Of a DNA stretch of 64,000 bases, positions 1 to 9,500 are shown in pieces. Below the pieces are notes generated by a model. That model searched no databases. It was not told the DNA's origin and saw only the letters and a program-made list of their open reading frames with translations. Each line of letters starts with the position of its first letter. Position 1 is the stretch's first letter. Both the position numbers and the translations under genes were made by a program. This stretch comes from CAYMZZ01 sp047600605. GTDB lineage: Bacteria > Bacteroidota > Bacteroidia > Chitinophagales > Chitinophagaceae. The stretch is taken from the NCBI GenBank assembly GCA_047600605.1, contig JASGKK010000002.1, forward strand, positions 1,054,001 to 1,118,000. The letters are read 5' to 3'.

Positions 1-2034
1 CAGCTGGGCAAAACACCTTTTTTCAAAAAACAAAAACCCACACCTTACGATGAGGCGGTAAGCCTTATCTGGTATCTTGAGAATGTATTCTATCCTGCAG
101 CAGGAGGGATATTATCCAATATCAAAGCACGTTTTCCAGAAGCCATCAGCCCGGGCAACCCGGTGGTAAGAATGGGTTTCTGGCCAGGAGGTGACCGTGA
201 CGGCAATCCTTATGTTACTGCCGGCATCTCACTACAGGTAGCCGATGCATTGCGTAGCAGTATTATCAAGTGTTATTACCTCGATGTACGCCGTCTCAAA
301 CGCCGCCTTACTTTTCATGGCGTAGATACCATGCTGACTGACCTGGAAAACAAACTTTACAGCAACCTCTTTATACCCGGTTATAAAACCCGTCTTACCC
401 GCGAAGAAATACTGGATACTCTGCAACAGATACGCCAGATCATCATATACCAGCACAACGGATTGTTTCTGCATCTGGTAACCAATCTGATCAATAAGAT
501 AGAAGTATTTGGTCTGCACTTTGCCTCGCTTGACATACGACAGGATAGTGCTATTCACGGTAAATTATTTGATGGACTGGCTGCACAGACCGATGTACTG
601 CCTGATGATTATGCAAGCAGGACAGAGGATGAAAAGATCGGATTGCTCTGTCAACTGAACAGAAGTATCAACCCTGCTGTATTGAAAGATGCTATACAGG
701 AAGATACATTCCGCTGTGTGCAAGCCATTCAATCCATACAACAGTACAACGGACCGGAAGGCTGTCACCGCTATATAATCAGCCAGTGTAAGAGCGCGCT
801 CAATGCCATGGAAGTATATGGCCTTTTCCTGCTGGGGGGCTGGTATCCGGAGGATATGAATATCGATATCGTTCCGCTGTTTGAGACTATCGACGATCTG
901 CAGGAAGCGGCAGATGTAATGCGAAAATTGTACAGCAATCCGGTATACCGGACACATCTGCAGCGTCGTTCTGACCGGCAGACGATCATGCTGGGTTTTT
1001 CGGATGGAACGAAGGATGGAGGTTATCTGATGGCAAACTGGAGTATATACAAAGCCAAGGAGCTGCTCACCAGTGTTTCGCGCGAGTATGGCATTGATGT
1101 AATATTTTTTGACGGCCGTGGTGGCCCTCCTTCGCGCGGTGGTGGCAAAACACATAAGTTCTATGCCTCTATGGGAAAGAATATTTCCAATAAGGAAATT
1201 CAGCTTACCATACAGGGACAAACGGTCAGTTCCAATTTTGGCACCACCGATTCTGCCCAGTATAATATGGAGCAATTACTGAATGCGGGTATTTCAAATG
1301 ATCTGTTTCAGACAAGATCCTATACGCTCAGCAAGGAGGAAGAAGGGCTGATACAGGAATTGAGTGAGGCCGGTTATGAAGCGTATAAGGAATTGCGTGA
1401 TCATCCGTACCTGGCCGATTACCTGCTGCATGCAAGCCCACTCCGGTTTTACAGCGAAACCAATATCGGCAGCCGCCCTGCAAAACGCGGTGCGGGTTCA
1501 GGTCTCTCTCTGAAAGATTTGCGGGCTATTCCGTTTGCGGGCTCCTGGAGTCAGCTAAAACAAAATGTAACCGGGTTTTATGGAGTGGGATCGGCATTGC
1601 AGTTGATGGAAAGCCAGGGCAAGTTTGCAGCCGTTCAGCGATTGTATAAAAGTTCCCTGTTTTTCAAAACCCTGCTTGACAATTGCGAAATGGCCATGTC
1701 AAAATCGTTTTTCCCGCTTACAGCTTACCTCAGTAAGCATAAGCAATATGGCGAGATATGGCAAAAAATATTCAATGAATATGAATTGACGCGACAATAC
1801 CTGGTTAAATTATCGGGTCATAGTGAACTGATGGCCGATTACCCGGTAGAACAATTGTCGATCCAGATGCGGGAGCGCATTGTATTGCCGTTGCTTACCA
1901 TTCAGCAATATGCATTGACCCGTATTCGTGAGTTTGAAGAGCAGCTTGTACAATCGCCCATGAAGGAAGTATATGAAAAGCTGGTGATGAGGTGTTCGTT
2001 TGGGATTATTAATGCCGGGCGGAACTCTGCATAA
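1..2034 (+). CDS. ppc: Phosphoenolpyruvate carboxylase, 3' part (5' end outside window)
   Basis: The enzyme carboxylates phosphoenolpyruvate with bicarbonate to oxaloacetate, the anaplerotic step that feeds the TCA cycle and the aspartate and glutamate families. The frame is open from base 1, so the 677 residues seen here lack the N-terminal 200 or so of a family that usually has about 850-920. Visible family motifs are FWPGGDRDGNP (about residue 57), GFSDGTKDGG (about 331) and DGRGGPPSRGGG (about 371), the last two being active-site loops. The C-terminus ends INAGRNSA, where most PEPCs end in AGMRNTG, so the usual terminal glycine is replaced. A hairpin terminator follows. Identification is secure from the motifs; only the start is unknown. 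Confidence 0.95.
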   Translation, partial: QLGKTPFFKKQKPTPYDEAVSLIWYLENVFYPAAGGILSNIKARFPEAISPGNPVVRMGFWPGGDRDGNPYVTAGISLQVADALRSSIIKCYYLDVRRLKRRLTFHGVDTMLTDLENKLYSNLFIPGYKTRLTREEILDTLQQIRQIIIYQHNGLFLHLVTNLINKIEVFGLHFASLDIRQDSAIHGKLFDGLAAQTDVLPDDYASRTEDEKIGLLCQLNRSINPAVLKDAIQEDTFRCVQAIQSIQQYNGPEGCHRYIISQCKSALNAMEVYGLFLLGGWYPEDMNIDIVPLFETIDDLQEAADVMRKLYSNPVYRTHLQRRSDRQTIMLGFSDGTKDGGYLMANWSIYKAKELLTSVSREYGIDVIFFDGRGGPPSRGGGKTHKFYASMGKNISNKEIQLTIQGQTVSSNFGTTDSAQYNMEQLLNAGISNDLFQTRSYTLSKEEEGLIQELSEAGYEAYKELRDHPYLADYLLHASPLRFYSETNIGSRPAKRGAGSGLSLKDLRAIPFAGSWSQLKQNVTGFYGVGSALQLMESQGKFAAVQRLYKSSLFFKTLLDNCEMAMSKSFFPLTAYLSKHKQYGEIWQKIFNEYELTRQYLVKLSGHSELMADYPVEQLSIQMRERIVLPLLTIQQYALTRIREFEEQLVQSPMKEVYEKLVMRCSFGIINAGRNSA

Positions 2035-2088
2035 AGTTATAAGTAATGAGTTATAAGTTTTAAGTAGGTCTTATAGAGGAATAGCATT

Positions 2089-2132
2089 AAAGGGAGATTA
2101 TTTCAAACATTGAAATAATCTCCCTTTTTCTT
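2089..2132 (+). terminator. Rho-independent terminator after ppc
   Basis: An 18-bp perfect stem (2089-2106 with 2110-2127) with a 3-base loop is followed by TTTTTC. It sits 55 bases after the ppc stop and faces the convergent porin gene, so it may serve both strands. The flanks (2035-2088 and 2133-2160) carry inverted copies of a TTATAAGTAATGAGTTATAAG-like low-complexity sequence also found near 28700. Confidence 0.75.
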
Positions 2133-2161
2133 ACTTATTACTTACGACTTATAACTTAGAA

Positions 2162-3256
2162 CTAAAATTTCAAGACAGCGGCCAGTAACGCTGTAAAGGT
2201 CGATTTGGTCGGTGTGATATCTTTATCGGCATAAATTTCGGAGCCTGCGGTTTCGAAACGCAGTTCGGGGATCAGTGTGAGTGGTCCTACTTTGTAGTTG
2301 AGCGATACAGTATTGGCCCAGATATTATCAGTCCCAAATAAAACACCTTTCTTATCTCCAATATATTCTGTGCGCCAGGTAAGACCTATTGCAGCAGTGG
2401 GATCGTAGTTGAAATATAATGCACTGCCCCACCAGCTACCGCTGGGGTCAGACGAACCGGATACCGGTTTACGCGATTGCACGGTGCCATTATAACCAAT
2501 ATTGAATTTATCGGATAACGTTCCCAGCAATACAAGGTCAACCTGGTTGAGTGATTTCAAACCCGAAGGGTTGATGCCTTCTTTTGAGCCACCGAAGCCT
2601 ACATAGTTCAGGTAAAATTTGAGCTTGCCTTCAGCAAAACCACCACTCACCTGCGCGAGGGCTGTTTTTACAGCATTGGTGGAAGTGCTTTCGTCTGTGT
2701 AATTAGCCACACCAAGCATGATACCTACGGGGCCTGCAGTAATGTCTGCCTTGAGCCCTGTATGGAAGAATGGTCCGTTGGTAAACATATAGCTCATGCT
2801 GTAATTGCGGTTCAGCGGTGCATCGAGCAACTCGTATCCCACATGGGTACCAAATTTACCCATAGTGAATTTCACTTTATCAGAAGGAGCATAGGTGACG
2901 AATGCCTGTTTTATATTGGACAAAGAGATGAACCCATTTTTGCTGGCGCCGGATTCGCCATCGTTGTAGCTGAACTCTTCGGCGCGGCGTCCAAAACCCA
3001 GATCCACTGTACCACCTACTTTACCAGAGAGGGCTGTGAAATCGGCACGCATACTGGCCATACCCAGCTCAAACGAATTGTTGGTATTGGTGAAACTGGT
3101 GTAATTGTTTGTGTAGTTTTTGCTGCCGGCAAAATTGTACCGGTAATAAGCATCTACATTTCCGGAAATGGTAAGTGATTTGGTAGAATCTTCCTGCGCG
3201 TTGAGGGACATGAGGAGGAGATTGGCAGAGCCTGCCATGAATAATTTTCGTAACAT
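2162..3256 (-). CDS. Outer-membrane beta-barrel porin (Bacteroidota porin, BBP2-like)
   Basis: This 364-residue protein probably forms an outer-membrane channel. The N-terminus is signal-like (MLRKLFMAGSANLLLMSLNAQ). The rest alternates hydrophobic and polar residues as in beta strands, with the motifs GNVDAYYRYNF near residue 33 and KFTMGKFGTHVGYELLD around 135-150, and it ends in an aromatic residue (LLAAVLKF), as barrels do. The family is recognised from Bacteroidota, where it often lies next to ammonium transporters. Here it follows amtB on the same strand, 126 bases downstream, so a role in letting ammonium or another small nitrogen compound across the outer membrane is inferred. The substrate is not shown by the sequence. 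Confidence 0.8.
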   Translation of the reverse strand: MLRKLFMAGSANLLLMSLNAQEDSTKSLTISGNVDAYYRYNFAGSKNYTNNYTSFTNTNNSFELGMASMRADFTALSGKVGGTVDLGFGRRAEEFSYNDGESGASKNGFISLSNIKQAFVTYAPSDKVKFTMGKFGTHVGYELLDAPLNRNYSMSYMFTNGPFFHTGLKADITAGPVGIMLGVANYTDESTSTNAVKTALAQVSGGFAEGKLKFYLNYVGFGGSKEGINPSGLKSLNQVDLVLLGTLSDKFNIGYNGTVQSRKPVSGSSDPSGSWWGSALYFNYDPTAAIGLTWRTEYIGDKKGVLFGTDNIWANTVSLNYKVGPLTLIPELRFETAGSEIYADKDITPTKSTFTALLAAVLKF

Positions 3257-3280
3257 TGTAGTAGCATTTTAGATGTTAAG

Positions 3281-3342
3281 GAAAGGGTACAGCCGGTAAT
3301 AACTTTTGCGAGAAGTCATTACCAACTCAGCTGTACCTTTTC
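3281..3342 (-). other. Long imperfect hairpin between amtB and the porin gene
   Basis: The 126-base gap contains a roughly 62-base hairpin. An outer arm pairs GAAAGGGTACAGC (3281-3293) with GCTGTACCTTTTC (3330-3342), and an inner arm pairs GGTAAT with ATTACC. No T-tract follows on the minus strand, so it does not look like a simple terminator. It could be a processing or stability element, or a partial attenuator setting the ratio of AmtB to porin. The function is inference. Confidence 0.45.
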
Positions 3343-3382
3343 TAATTAATGGTATTTAAGCAGTCAGCGTGATGCGTGGGGA

Positions 3383-4771
3383 TCAGGCAATCGTTTTTTC
3401 TTCGACAGTGCCATTATTATGCACCAGCAATGTTCCCTGCACATATTTCTCATTGTGCTGAGAAGCGTCGAGACCTTCTGCCTCTTCTTCCTGCGTTACA
3501 CGCATGGGCAGAATCAGGTTAATAACCTTAAAGAGGATAAATGATACTACAAAGCTGTAACCAACAGCGAGCAGCATACCTTTTAACTGGATCAGAAACT
3601 GGCCATCAGCTACTGCGGCATTTACTGTTTTGCTGCCAACCAGGCCGGTAAGAAGCATACCGGTGATACCACCCAGGCCGTGACAGGCAAATACATCGAG
3701 AGGGTCATCCAGTTTGGTTTTGTGTTTGAGAAACTCAGCTACTATATTGGAAACAAGGGCAGCTACAAAACCGATAAAGAGGGCCTGCGGTACACCTACG
3801 AAACCAGCGGCAGGTGTGATGGCTACCAGACCTACTACTGCTCCGATACAGAAACCGAGTACAGATGGTTTTTTGCCACGGATCACATCCCAGAACATCC
3901 ACGACAGGCCGGCAGCTGCAGCAGCTGTATTGGTAGTGGCAAAAGCATATACAGCCAGTGAGCCGGAACCTACGGCACTACCGGCATTAAAACCAAACCA
4001 GCCAAACCACAGGAGACCGGTTCCAATTAATACATAAGGAATATTGGCAGGAGAAGCGCTGGTGGTAGACTGGCGTGGCTTCAATACGAGAGCGCCCGCC
4101 AGAGCGGCCATACCGGCAGAGATATGTACAACAGTGCCGCCGGCAAAATCAAGAACACCCCATTTGAACATCAATCCATCAGGATGCCAGGCCATATGGG
4201 CCAACGGAGCATATACCAGCACACCGAATAGTACGATAAAAAGTGTATAGCTGCTGAAGCGGATACGCTCGGCTACTGCGCCTACTACCAGCCCGGGTGT
4301 GATGATTGCAAACATAAGCTGGAAGAAGGCAAAGAGGGGCAGAGGAATTGTGCTGGCCAGACTCCATGGTTCGCCATCCATTACACCTTTAAAGAATAAA
4401 AACGTTTTAGGATTTCCGATAAACCCTCCGATTGATTCACCAAAACAAAGGCTGAATTGCACTACAATCCATAAAACAGAAATGATACCGGCCGATACGG
4501 TGCTTTTGATCATCGTAGACAGGACATTTTTACGACCTACCATGCCTCCATAAAAGAAAGCAAGGGCAGGTGTCATCAGGAACACGAATGCACAGGAAAC
4601 CAGCATCCAGGCTATATCGCCGCTGTTGTACGTGTATTTAGGTGTTTTGCCATCTTCGCCTAATACCGTAGAAGGATCAAAAGAAGCCGCAGGGCTGATA
4701 AAGACCGCAGCAATTGCCACACCCAGCAATACCAGGAAAGGCAGTACCTGTTTTACAGTTGTTTTGCTCAT
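3383..4771 (-). CDS. amtB: Ammonium transporter, AmtB family
   Basis: This 462-residue inner-membrane ammonium channel has about 11 hydrophobic segments. A first hydrophobic stretch (residues 8-30) may be a signal or leader segment. Family motifs are GDIAWMLVSCAFVFLMTPALA (start of the channel core, about residue 51), FAGGTVVHISAG with the first pore histidine, and CHGLGGITGMLLTG with the second pore histidine. The polar C-terminal tail after residue 430 is where PII proteins bind in the family, but no glnK gene lies in this window. The 200 bases upstream (4772-4973) are extremely AT-rich and must hold the promoter; I cannot place it. The porin follows on the same strand. Confidence 0.95.
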   Translation of the reverse strand: MSKTTVKQVLPFLVLLGVAIAAVFISPAASFDPSTVLGEDGKTPKYTYNSGDIAWMLVSCAFVFLMTPALAFFYGGMVGRKNVLSTMIKSTVSAGIISVLWIVVQFSLCFGESIGGFIGNPKTFLFFKGVMDGEPWSLASTIPLPLFAFFQLMFAIITPGLVVGAVAERIRFSSYTLFIVLFGVLVYAPLAHMAWHPDGLMFKWGVLDFAGGTVVHISAGMAALAGALVLKPRQSTTSASPANIPYVLIGTGLLWFGWFGFNAGSAVGSGSLAVYAFATTNTAAAAAGLSWMFWDVIRGKKPSVLGFCIGAVVGLVAITPAAGFVGVPQALFIGFVAALVSNIVAEFLKHKTKLDDPLDVFACHGLGGITGMLLTGLVGSKTVNAAVADGQFLIQLKGMLLAVGYSFVVSFILFKVINLILPMRVTQEEEAEGLDASQHNEKYVQGTLLVHNNGTVEEKTIA

Positions 4772-4973
4772 AAACAGAACGTGGGGTTTTAAATATTAAA
4801 TAAAAATTTAATGCTGCAATCGTCAATCTGAAAGTATATATTATTTATTATAACATTTGTTAGTATTAATATTTTTTAAAGAAATTGTTGAAAAAATGTG
4901 TTCTGTTAATAATTAATATAAAATTATTAAAAATATAAATGTTTAATTAATTGATAAAATATTCGGCTAAGTA

Positions 4974-5003
4974 CTAAAAAAGCCTCCACAAGGGAGGCTT
5001 TGA
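4974..5003 (-). terminator. Rho-independent terminator of gltB-gltD
   Basis: Read on the minus strand, AAAGCCTCC and GGAGGCTTT form a 9-bp stem with a 5-base loop, followed by a run of T. It lies just downstream of the gltD stop at 5027 and separates the glutamate synthase genes from amtB. Confidence 0.8.
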
Positions 5004-5026
5004 ATTATTTGTGAGGTTTGAGCTAC

Positions 5027-6541
5027 TCAGGCCAACGCAAAAGACTGTAATAAACCTGCATCACGGGTTTCGAGTGTACTGCTTCCATTGCTCAGAAACT
5101 CATCTACCTTACGGGCGCATTCACGGCCTTCGCTAATGGCCCATACGACCAGTGATTGTCCACGACGGGCATCACCGGCTACAAACACTTTGGGGAGATT
5201 GGTCTGGTAAGCTTTGTCTGTTGCTTTTATGTTTCCTCTTTCATCTTTTTCTACTTCCAGCTGATCTACCAGCCCGGTATGCTGCGGGTGTACAAAACCC
5301 ATGGCCAGCAGGGCCAGTTCACAGGGAATGACCTGTTCGGATCCTGTTTTTTCCGTAAATCCGGCAGGGCGTCCGTCTTCGCTGCTTTTCCACTCCAGGT
5401 CAACGATACGAAGAGCTTTGAGGTTGCCGTTTTCGTCTTTGATAAATTCCTTGGTGGCAATAGCCCATTTGCGTTCGCATCCTTCTTCATGCGAGGTTGT
5501 TGTCTTTAACAACATGGGGTAACTGGGCCAGGGCATATAGCTGCTGCGTTCGGTAGGAGGCTGGGGCAGGAGTTCAAACTGGGTGACAGAAGCTGCGCCA
5601 TGACGATTGGAAGTGCCCACGCAGTCGGAACCTGTATCGCCACCACCGATCACCACTACATGTTTACCGGTAGCAAGCAGCGGCTGAGCCAGGATATTAC
5701 TTTCCAGATCGGCATGCTGATGCGGATCCTGACCCGCCACGCGTTTATTTTGTTGTTTCAGAAACTGCATGGCAAAATGCACACCGATGGCTTCACGGCC
5801 GGATACCGGCAGGTCGCGCGGTATGGTAGAGCCGATTGCCAGTACAATGGCACTGTATTCACGCAACAGATCATTAATACTCACATTTACTCCTACATTC
5901 GCATGACACTGAAAGCTGATGCCTTCTTCTTCCATTACGGCAATACGACGGTCAATGATCCATTTCTCCAGTTTGAAATCGGGGATGCCATAACGCAGCA
6001 GGCCGCCGGGACGTTCATCGCGTTCGAAGACCGTGACCTGATGTCCGGCATAATTCAATTGCGCTGCTGCAGCCAGCCCCGCAGGACCTGAACCAATAAC
6101 AGCTACTTTTTTACCGGAACGTACATTAGGTTTGCGGGGCTTTACAAATCCCTTATCGAAAGCGATCTCAATAATATGTTTTTCGATCTCTTCGATCGCC
6201 ACGGGCGGTTGATTAATACCCAGTACGCAGGCCGATTCGCAGGGAGCGGGGCAAATGCGTCCGGTAAACTCGGGAAAGTTATTGGTTGATATCAGCACAT
6301 CGTAGGCTTCCTGCCAGTCTTTACGGTATACGGCATCGTTAAACTCAGGTATTACATTACCCAGAGGGCAGCCACTATGGCAAAATGGTACACCGCAGTT
6401 CATGCAACGTGCAGACTGTTGGTTGAGTTTTTCTTCTGCAAATGATTCCACAAATTCACGATAGTGGCTCAGACGCTCATTCACCGGTCTTTTGCCGGGC
6501 AGTTCCCTGCTAAATTCTTTGAAACCTGTTGGTTTGCCCAT
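5027..6541 (-). CDS. gltD: Glutamate synthase, small (beta) subunit
   Basis: GltD takes electrons from NAD(P)H through FAD and iron-sulfur clusters and passes them to GltB for glutamate synthesis from glutamine and 2-oxoglutarate. The 504 residues are of normal length. Four N-terminal cysteines in CMNCGVPFCHSGCPLG (about residues 45-60) and the ICPAPCESAC group (about 96-105) bind 4Fe-4S clusters. GSGPAGLAAA (about 151) is the FAD Rossmann motif and VIGGGDTGSDC (about 297) the NAD(P)H motif. The gene starts 48 bases after gltB ends on the same strand, so the two are almost certainly cotranscribed. Confidence 0.96.
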   Translation of the reverse strand: MGKPTGFKEFSRELPGKRPVNERLSHYREFVESFAEEKLNQQSARCMNCGVPFCHSGCPLGNVIPEFNDAVYRKDWQEAYDVLISTNNFPEFTGRICPAPCESACVLGINQPPVAIEEIEKHIIEIAFDKGFVKPRKPNVRSGKKVAVIGSGPAGLAAAAQLNYAGHQVTVFERDERPGGLLRYGIPDFKLEKWIIDRRIAVMEEEGISFQCHANVGVNVSINDLLREYSAIVLAIGSTIPRDLPVSGREAIGVHFAMQFLKQQNKRVAGQDPHQHADLESNILAQPLLATGKHVVVIGGGDTGSDCVGTSNRHGAASVTQFELLPQPPTERSSYMPWPSYPMLLKTTTSHEEGCERKWAIATKEFIKDENGNLKALRIVDLEWKSSEDGRPAGFTEKTGSEQVIPCELALLAMGFVHPQHTGLVDQLEVEKDERGNIKATDKAYQTNLPKVFVAGDARRGQSLVVWAISEGRECARKVDEFLSNGSSTLETRDAGLLQSFALA

Positions 6542-6589
6542 AATCTGATACTTGATTCAAATGTTGAATTGATTATTTCCTGTATGGTG

Positions 6590-9500
6590 TCAAAGCACCT
6601 TAACGCTGATCTTTCGTTCCTGCAATACTTTTTTGTAATCGCGCGGAAACACTTTTACAAAATGCTGCAACTGGTTGTCCAGATCTTCCAGTATAAACCG
6701 GCCGACTGTACTGCCGGTATATTCGACATGGCGCTGGATCATGGTAAACAGTTCATTCTTATCATCCAGTTCGCATGCATCGAGATCTACCATTTCGGTA
6801 TTGCAATTGTTTTTGAATTGACCGTTTACATCATATACATAGGCAATGCCACCACTCATACCGGCGGCAAAATTCCGTCCGGTATCGCCCAGTATCACTA
6901 CCACGCCTCCGGTCATGTATTCGCAGCCATGATCACCCACGCCTTCTACCACTACATGTGCGCCTGAGTTGCGTACGCCGAAACGTTCGCCGGCCTTACC
7001 TCTGATGAATGCTTCACCGCTGGTAGCGCCATAGAAGGCCACATTTCCGATGATGCTGTTTTCTTCCGGTACAAAAGAAGCGCGTTTGGAAGGATAGATG
7101 ACCAACCGTGCTCCGCTCAATCCTTTTCCGAAATAATCGTTGGCATCACCTTCGAGTTCCAGTGTCACACCTTTTGTATTAAAGGCGCCAAAGCTTTGAC
7201 CTGCCGTACCGGTAAATTTGAAATGAATGGTATCGTCGGGCAGTCCGGCTCCTTTATAGATCTTGGTTATTTCATTTGATAATACTGTGCCTGCAGTCCG
7301 GTCTGTATTGATGATAGGGAAACTGGCTTTTACTTTTTCCTTATGCTCCAGTGCAGGTTTGGCTGCTTCCAGCAATTTCCAGTCAAGAATATCGGCCATA
7401 CCATGATCCTGCTCTTCTGCACAGTAAAGACCGGTATAGAGTGAAGCGGGTTCTTTATACAAAATGGGAGAAAGGTCGAGCTTGCTGTATTTCCAGTGAC
7501 TGATATCATCGCGCACTTCGAGATTCTCTACCTGACCGATCATTTCATTGACACTGCGATAACCCAGTTCTGCCATTACTTCGCGCAACTCCTGTACCAT
7601 AAAGCGGAAGAAGTTCACTACGTGATCGGCAGCGCCGGTAAAGCGTTTGCGCAGATCGGGATCCTGTGTGGCCACACCTACGGGGCAGGTATTAAGATGG
7701 CATTTGCGCATCAGGATACAGCCTTCCACTACGAGAGCTGCAGTGGCGATGCCCCACTCTTCGGCACCCAGCAATGCGGCGATGGCGATATCGCGGCCGG
7801 TTTTCATTTGTCCATCGGCCTGTACCACCACACGACTGCGCAATTTATTTTTTACAAGTGTCTGGTGTGTTTCTGCCAGTCCAAGCTCCCAGGGCAATCC
7901 GGCATGACGGATAGACGAAATAGGAGAGGCGCCTGTACCGCCATCATAACCGGCAATCAGTACCACATCGGCCTTGGCTTTGGTAACGCCTGCTGCAATG
8001 GTGCCCACGCCGGCTTTACTCACCAGCTTCACGCTGATACGTGCCTGACGATTGGCGTTTTTCAGATCAAAGATTAACTGCGCCAGATCTTCAATGGAGT
8101 AAATATCGTGGTGTGGCGGTGGTGAGATCAGACCTACACCGGGAGTGGAGTGTCTTGTTTTACCGATCCAGTCATCTACTTTATGGCCGGGCAACTGACC
8201 GCCTTCACCAGGCTTGGCTCCCTGTGCCATTTTGATCTGCAGTTCATCTGCTTCTGTGAGATAAAGGCTGGTCACCCCAAAGCGGGCGCTGGCTACCTGT
8301 TTGATAGAACTGCGCATGCTGTCGCCATTGGGCAATAGCTCATAGCGGCGTTCATCTTCACCACCTTCGCCGGTGTTGCTTTTGGCGCCAAGGCGGTTCA
8401 TGGCTATAGCCAGTGTGGTGTGCGCTTCCCAGGAGATAGAGCCAAAGCTCATAGCACCTGTGGCAAAACGCTTGTAGATATTTTCTGCCGGCTCTACTTC
8501 ATCAATACTGATTGAAGGACGCAGTTTGCGGAAGCGAAACAGGCTGCGAAGTGTGCAGGCTTTTTCGCCCTGCTCATTTACGAGACGGCTGTATTTTTTG
8601 AATGTAGCGTAATCATTGGTGCGTGTGGCATGCTGCAACAGGTGAATGGTCTGTGGGTTGAACAGGTGAAATTCTCCCTTGCGTTTCCACTGATATACAC
8701 CTCCAACGGGCAGACGGTCAACAGGCACATCTTTTTTGCTGAATGCGAAATAATGTTTGGCCAGTGCTTCTTTCGCAATCTCATCAAGACCCATCCCTTC
8801 GATGCGCGAAGTGGCTCCGGTGAAATATTTTTCTACTACTTCGCGATTAATGCCGAGTATCTCAAATATCTGTGCGCCCTGGTAAGACTGCAGGGTAGAG
8901 ATACCCATTTTTGAAAATACTTTCAGCAATCCTTCATTAACGGCCTTAATATAATTTTTCTTGAGTTCATCTTCAGTGAGCGATGTTTGCAGTTTACCTG
9001 TTTCCTTCATATCCCGGATACCCGACAACGCCAGGTAAGGGTTGATGGCGGTAGCACCGAAGGCAATAAGGCAGGCAAAATGATGTACTTCCCAGGCATC
9101 GCCTGCTTCCACGATCACGCCTACCTGACCACGCATACCCTTGCGGATAAGATGGTGGTGAATAGCCGACACGGCCAGCAAGCTTGGAATAGGTGCGTGA
9201 TCAGAGTCAATAGCACGGTCCTGCAGGATGAGTACTTTGAATCCATCTTCCACGGCGTCTACCGCATAGCGGCAGATACGATCGAGGGCTGATTTCAATG
9301 CGCCGGGTTTGCCATTGGCGCGGAAATAACATTGTAATGTTTTGGCCTGAAACAATCCGGTATCGATACTGCGGATTTTTTCCAGTTCATAGTTGGTAAG
9401 TATGGGTTGTTTCAATGCCACACTATGGCAGGTAAGCGGATCTTCTACCAGCAGATTGCCGTTGTTGCCGGCAAAACTGGCCAGCGACATAACCAGGCGT

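Noticed and set aside
565..1275. Minus-strand frames inside ppc
   Set aside because: They overlap conserved PEPC motifs and show no protein-like pattern.
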